A stretch of DNA of 7,057 bases, taken from NCBI GenBank assembly GCA_026987795.1, contig JALSMF010000429.1, positions 1 to 7,057 of the forward strand. Reading direction: 5' to 3'. The stretch comes from Bacteroidales bacterium. GTDB taxonomy: Bacteria > Bacteroidota > Bacteroidia > Bacteroidales > JAADGE01. A program made the translations under genes and the position numbers. Shown in pieces: positions 5,859 through 7,057 of the stretch (position 1 is the stretch's first letter; every line of letters starts with the position of its first letter). The notes below the pieces were generated by a model. That model saw nothing but the letters and a program-made list of their open reading frames with translations, was not told the origin of the DNA and made no database searches.

Positions 5859-7057
5859 TTACTTAAACTTTTTCAGAATATCCTTAACTGCATCTTTATG
5901 AATTGTAAATCCCATCATTTTCAGTTTTACGTAATCTTCTCTGAAAAAATAATATCCGAATTCGTCTGCATCGGGGTCGTTATTTCTTGAGCCGGAACTT
6001 GAATCTTTAATTAAATACCAGTCCATACCGTCTCTTTCGGTATATCCAACAAGGTGCATACCGTGGTCGTCGGTTGTTGTTTTGTTCGAGAATCGGAATT
6101 GACGGGCATTATCGTCAATGTATTTGTAAGGTATGTCAAAAGTAGGAATAACTGCAGCTTGCGTGCTTCGTAAAAATCCTGCTTCGGATACGTCTCCGCC
6201 TATGCTCATTGTGTATCCGTTGCGTATTGATTTTTTTATAATTTTCATAAAATCTTCAAGCGGAACATTATAGTAATCTTTGCTGTGCCACCAGTTATCA
6301 GGAACTTTATATTCTACTTTTTGCCAAAACGGTTCTTGTTTATATGACAATATTTCAACGTAATCGTCAGGATTTATTTTCAGGTAATCTTTAAGATATG
6401 TTTCAGGTGTATATCTTTTTCCGTCAACAGTGAAACTTGTCGGCGGCTCTCCTATATGGTAATTCATAATATCTTTTATGGTTTCTATTACCTGCTTTTC
6501 ATTCCAGGCATTTGCTTTTTTGACAGATTTAAGGTAATTCATCATTTCTTCATACATTTTGGCGTGTGTATGATATTTTCTTCCGTTTATAAGTCCTGTA
6601 TAAACAGAATAAGGCATTGTTCCGTATTTTTTCCACTCTCGCGTTACGGCATTTCCTTCCGAACCTTCCGAAAAATTACTTTCGCCTCTTGTTTTTACGT
6701 ATTCTCTTGCTTTTTCGACATATTCCCAATAGACTGTGTAAATTTCAGATAATTTCACTTTTTTTCCGGTCTGTCTGTATATTTCAGATTCTAAAAATGA
6801 AACGGTTGAATAGCACCAGCAGGTTCCGGCATTTCCCTGAGAAATAACGGGATTTGCCCATTCTCTTTTATAGTCTTTAACCTTATCGGGAATATTATAG
6901 CCGGTTTGATCCATTTTAAAACGCTTACTGATTTCTTTACGTTTTAAAGTTTCGTTAACGTGGCGAACGTCTTTTAATATGAAATTTTGATAAAATCCGG
7001 GTTTATACTCTTCAAAAACTGCTTTATCCGGTTTAATTTGTGCATATAAATTTGCAT
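5859..7057 (-). CDS. C1-family (papain fold, bleomycin hydrolase-like) cysteine peptidase, N-terminus cut by window edge
   Basis: The frame is open from the right edge (first full codon 7055-7053) to TAA at 5861-5859, giving about 398 residues. The ATG at 6914 is internal: the 47 residues before it, with KPDKAVFEEYKPGFYQNFIL, look like genuine family sequence. Counting from that Met, the active site is SQGNAGTCWCYS with oxyanion Q26 and nucleophile C32, followed by W33; DDHGMHLVGY gives catalytic H284. The position of the third papain residue, usually Asn in K-N-S-W-G, is D304 in LIKDSSSG. A long insert between Cys and His (about residues 60-230, including SEGSEGNAVTREWKKYG and VPDNWWHSKDYYNVPLEDF) is typical of the C1B/aminopeptidase C-like group and not of short papains. 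The expected function is peptide hydrolysis. Location is undecided, because any signal peptide would lie beyond the window. Its promoter is also outside. Confidence 0.88.
   Translation of the reverse strand, partial: ANLYAQIKPDKAVFEEYKPGFYQNFILKDVRHVNETLKRKEISKRFKMDQTGYNIPDKVKDYKREWANPVISQGNAGTCWCYSTVSFLESEIYRQTGKKVKLSEIYTVYWEYVEKAREYVKTRGESNFSEGSEGNAVTREWKKYGTMPYSVYTGLINGRKYHTHAKMYEEMMNYLKSVKKANAWNEKQVIETIKDIMNYHIGEPPTSFTVDGKRYTPETYLKDYLKINPDDYVEILSYKQEPFWQKVEYKVPDNWWHSKDYYNVPLEDFMKIIKKSIRNGYTMSIGGDVSEAGFLRSTQAAVIPTFDIPYKYIDDNARQFRFSNKTTTDDHGMHLVGYTERDGMDWYLIKDSSSGSRNNDPDADEFGYYFFREDYVKLKMMGFTIHKDAVKDILKKFK

Noticed and set aside
6456..6847. Two plus-strand frames of 98 and 76 codons opposite the peptidase gene
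   Set aside because: Both are rich in Phe, Cys and Ile, typical of antisense frames in AT-rich genes, and overlap well-supported coding sequence.
1..7057. Search for CRISPR array, insertion sequence, phage, toxin-antitoxin or defence genes
   Set aside because: No regular direct repeats, transposase, integrase or small paired genes were seen; gene density and composition are uniform and all genes fit ordinary families.

Overview
The window looks like chromosomal, mostly housekeeping DNA from an AT-rich member of the Bacteroidota. Three things point there. The promoter-like boxes have the TAnnTTTG shape used by that phylum's primary sigma factor. Start codons follow A-rich leaders, or almost no leader, instead of Shine-Dalgarno sequences. 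The proteins are also types common in the phylum: a DUF1573 exported protein, a C1B-type papain-fold peptidase with a KDS motif, and a HupE/UreJ_2 membrane protein. No finer placement is justified.

Layout from left to right. The 3' half of a thioesterase-like gene (+) converges on a solitary moxR-type AAA ATPase gene (-). A tRNA-Leu(GAG) gene (+) follows, with its own upstream TAnnTTTG box and an intrinsic terminator. Next is a three-gene minus-strand operon: miaA (tRNA A37 prenylation), zupT-like (ZIP metal transporter, start codon overlapping the miaA stop) and a HupE/UreJ_2-like membrane protein. An 83-base divergent region separates miaA from smpB (+), with matching -7 boxes on both sides and almost no leader for either gene. 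smpB runs directly, with no intergenic base, into the end of a convergent DUF1573 gene (-). Upstream of that on the same strand lie a GT2-type glycosyltransferase gene, a hairpin, and a C1 cysteine peptidase gene whose reading frame runs off the right edge of the window.

Three loci concern translation: tRNA-Leu, MiaA tRNA modification and SmpB trans-translation. The two membrane proteins behind miaA probably handle metal ions and share its transcript. The DUF1573 protein, the glycosyltransferase and the peptidase are on one strand but do not form an obvious pathway. I found no CRISPR array, insertion sequence, phage gene or defence system, and I do not claim a new system. The points most worth a second look are the mirrored near-leaderless promoters, the Asp at the usual Asn position of the peptidase, the zero-gap smpB/DUF1573 convergence and the moxR gene without its usual partners.
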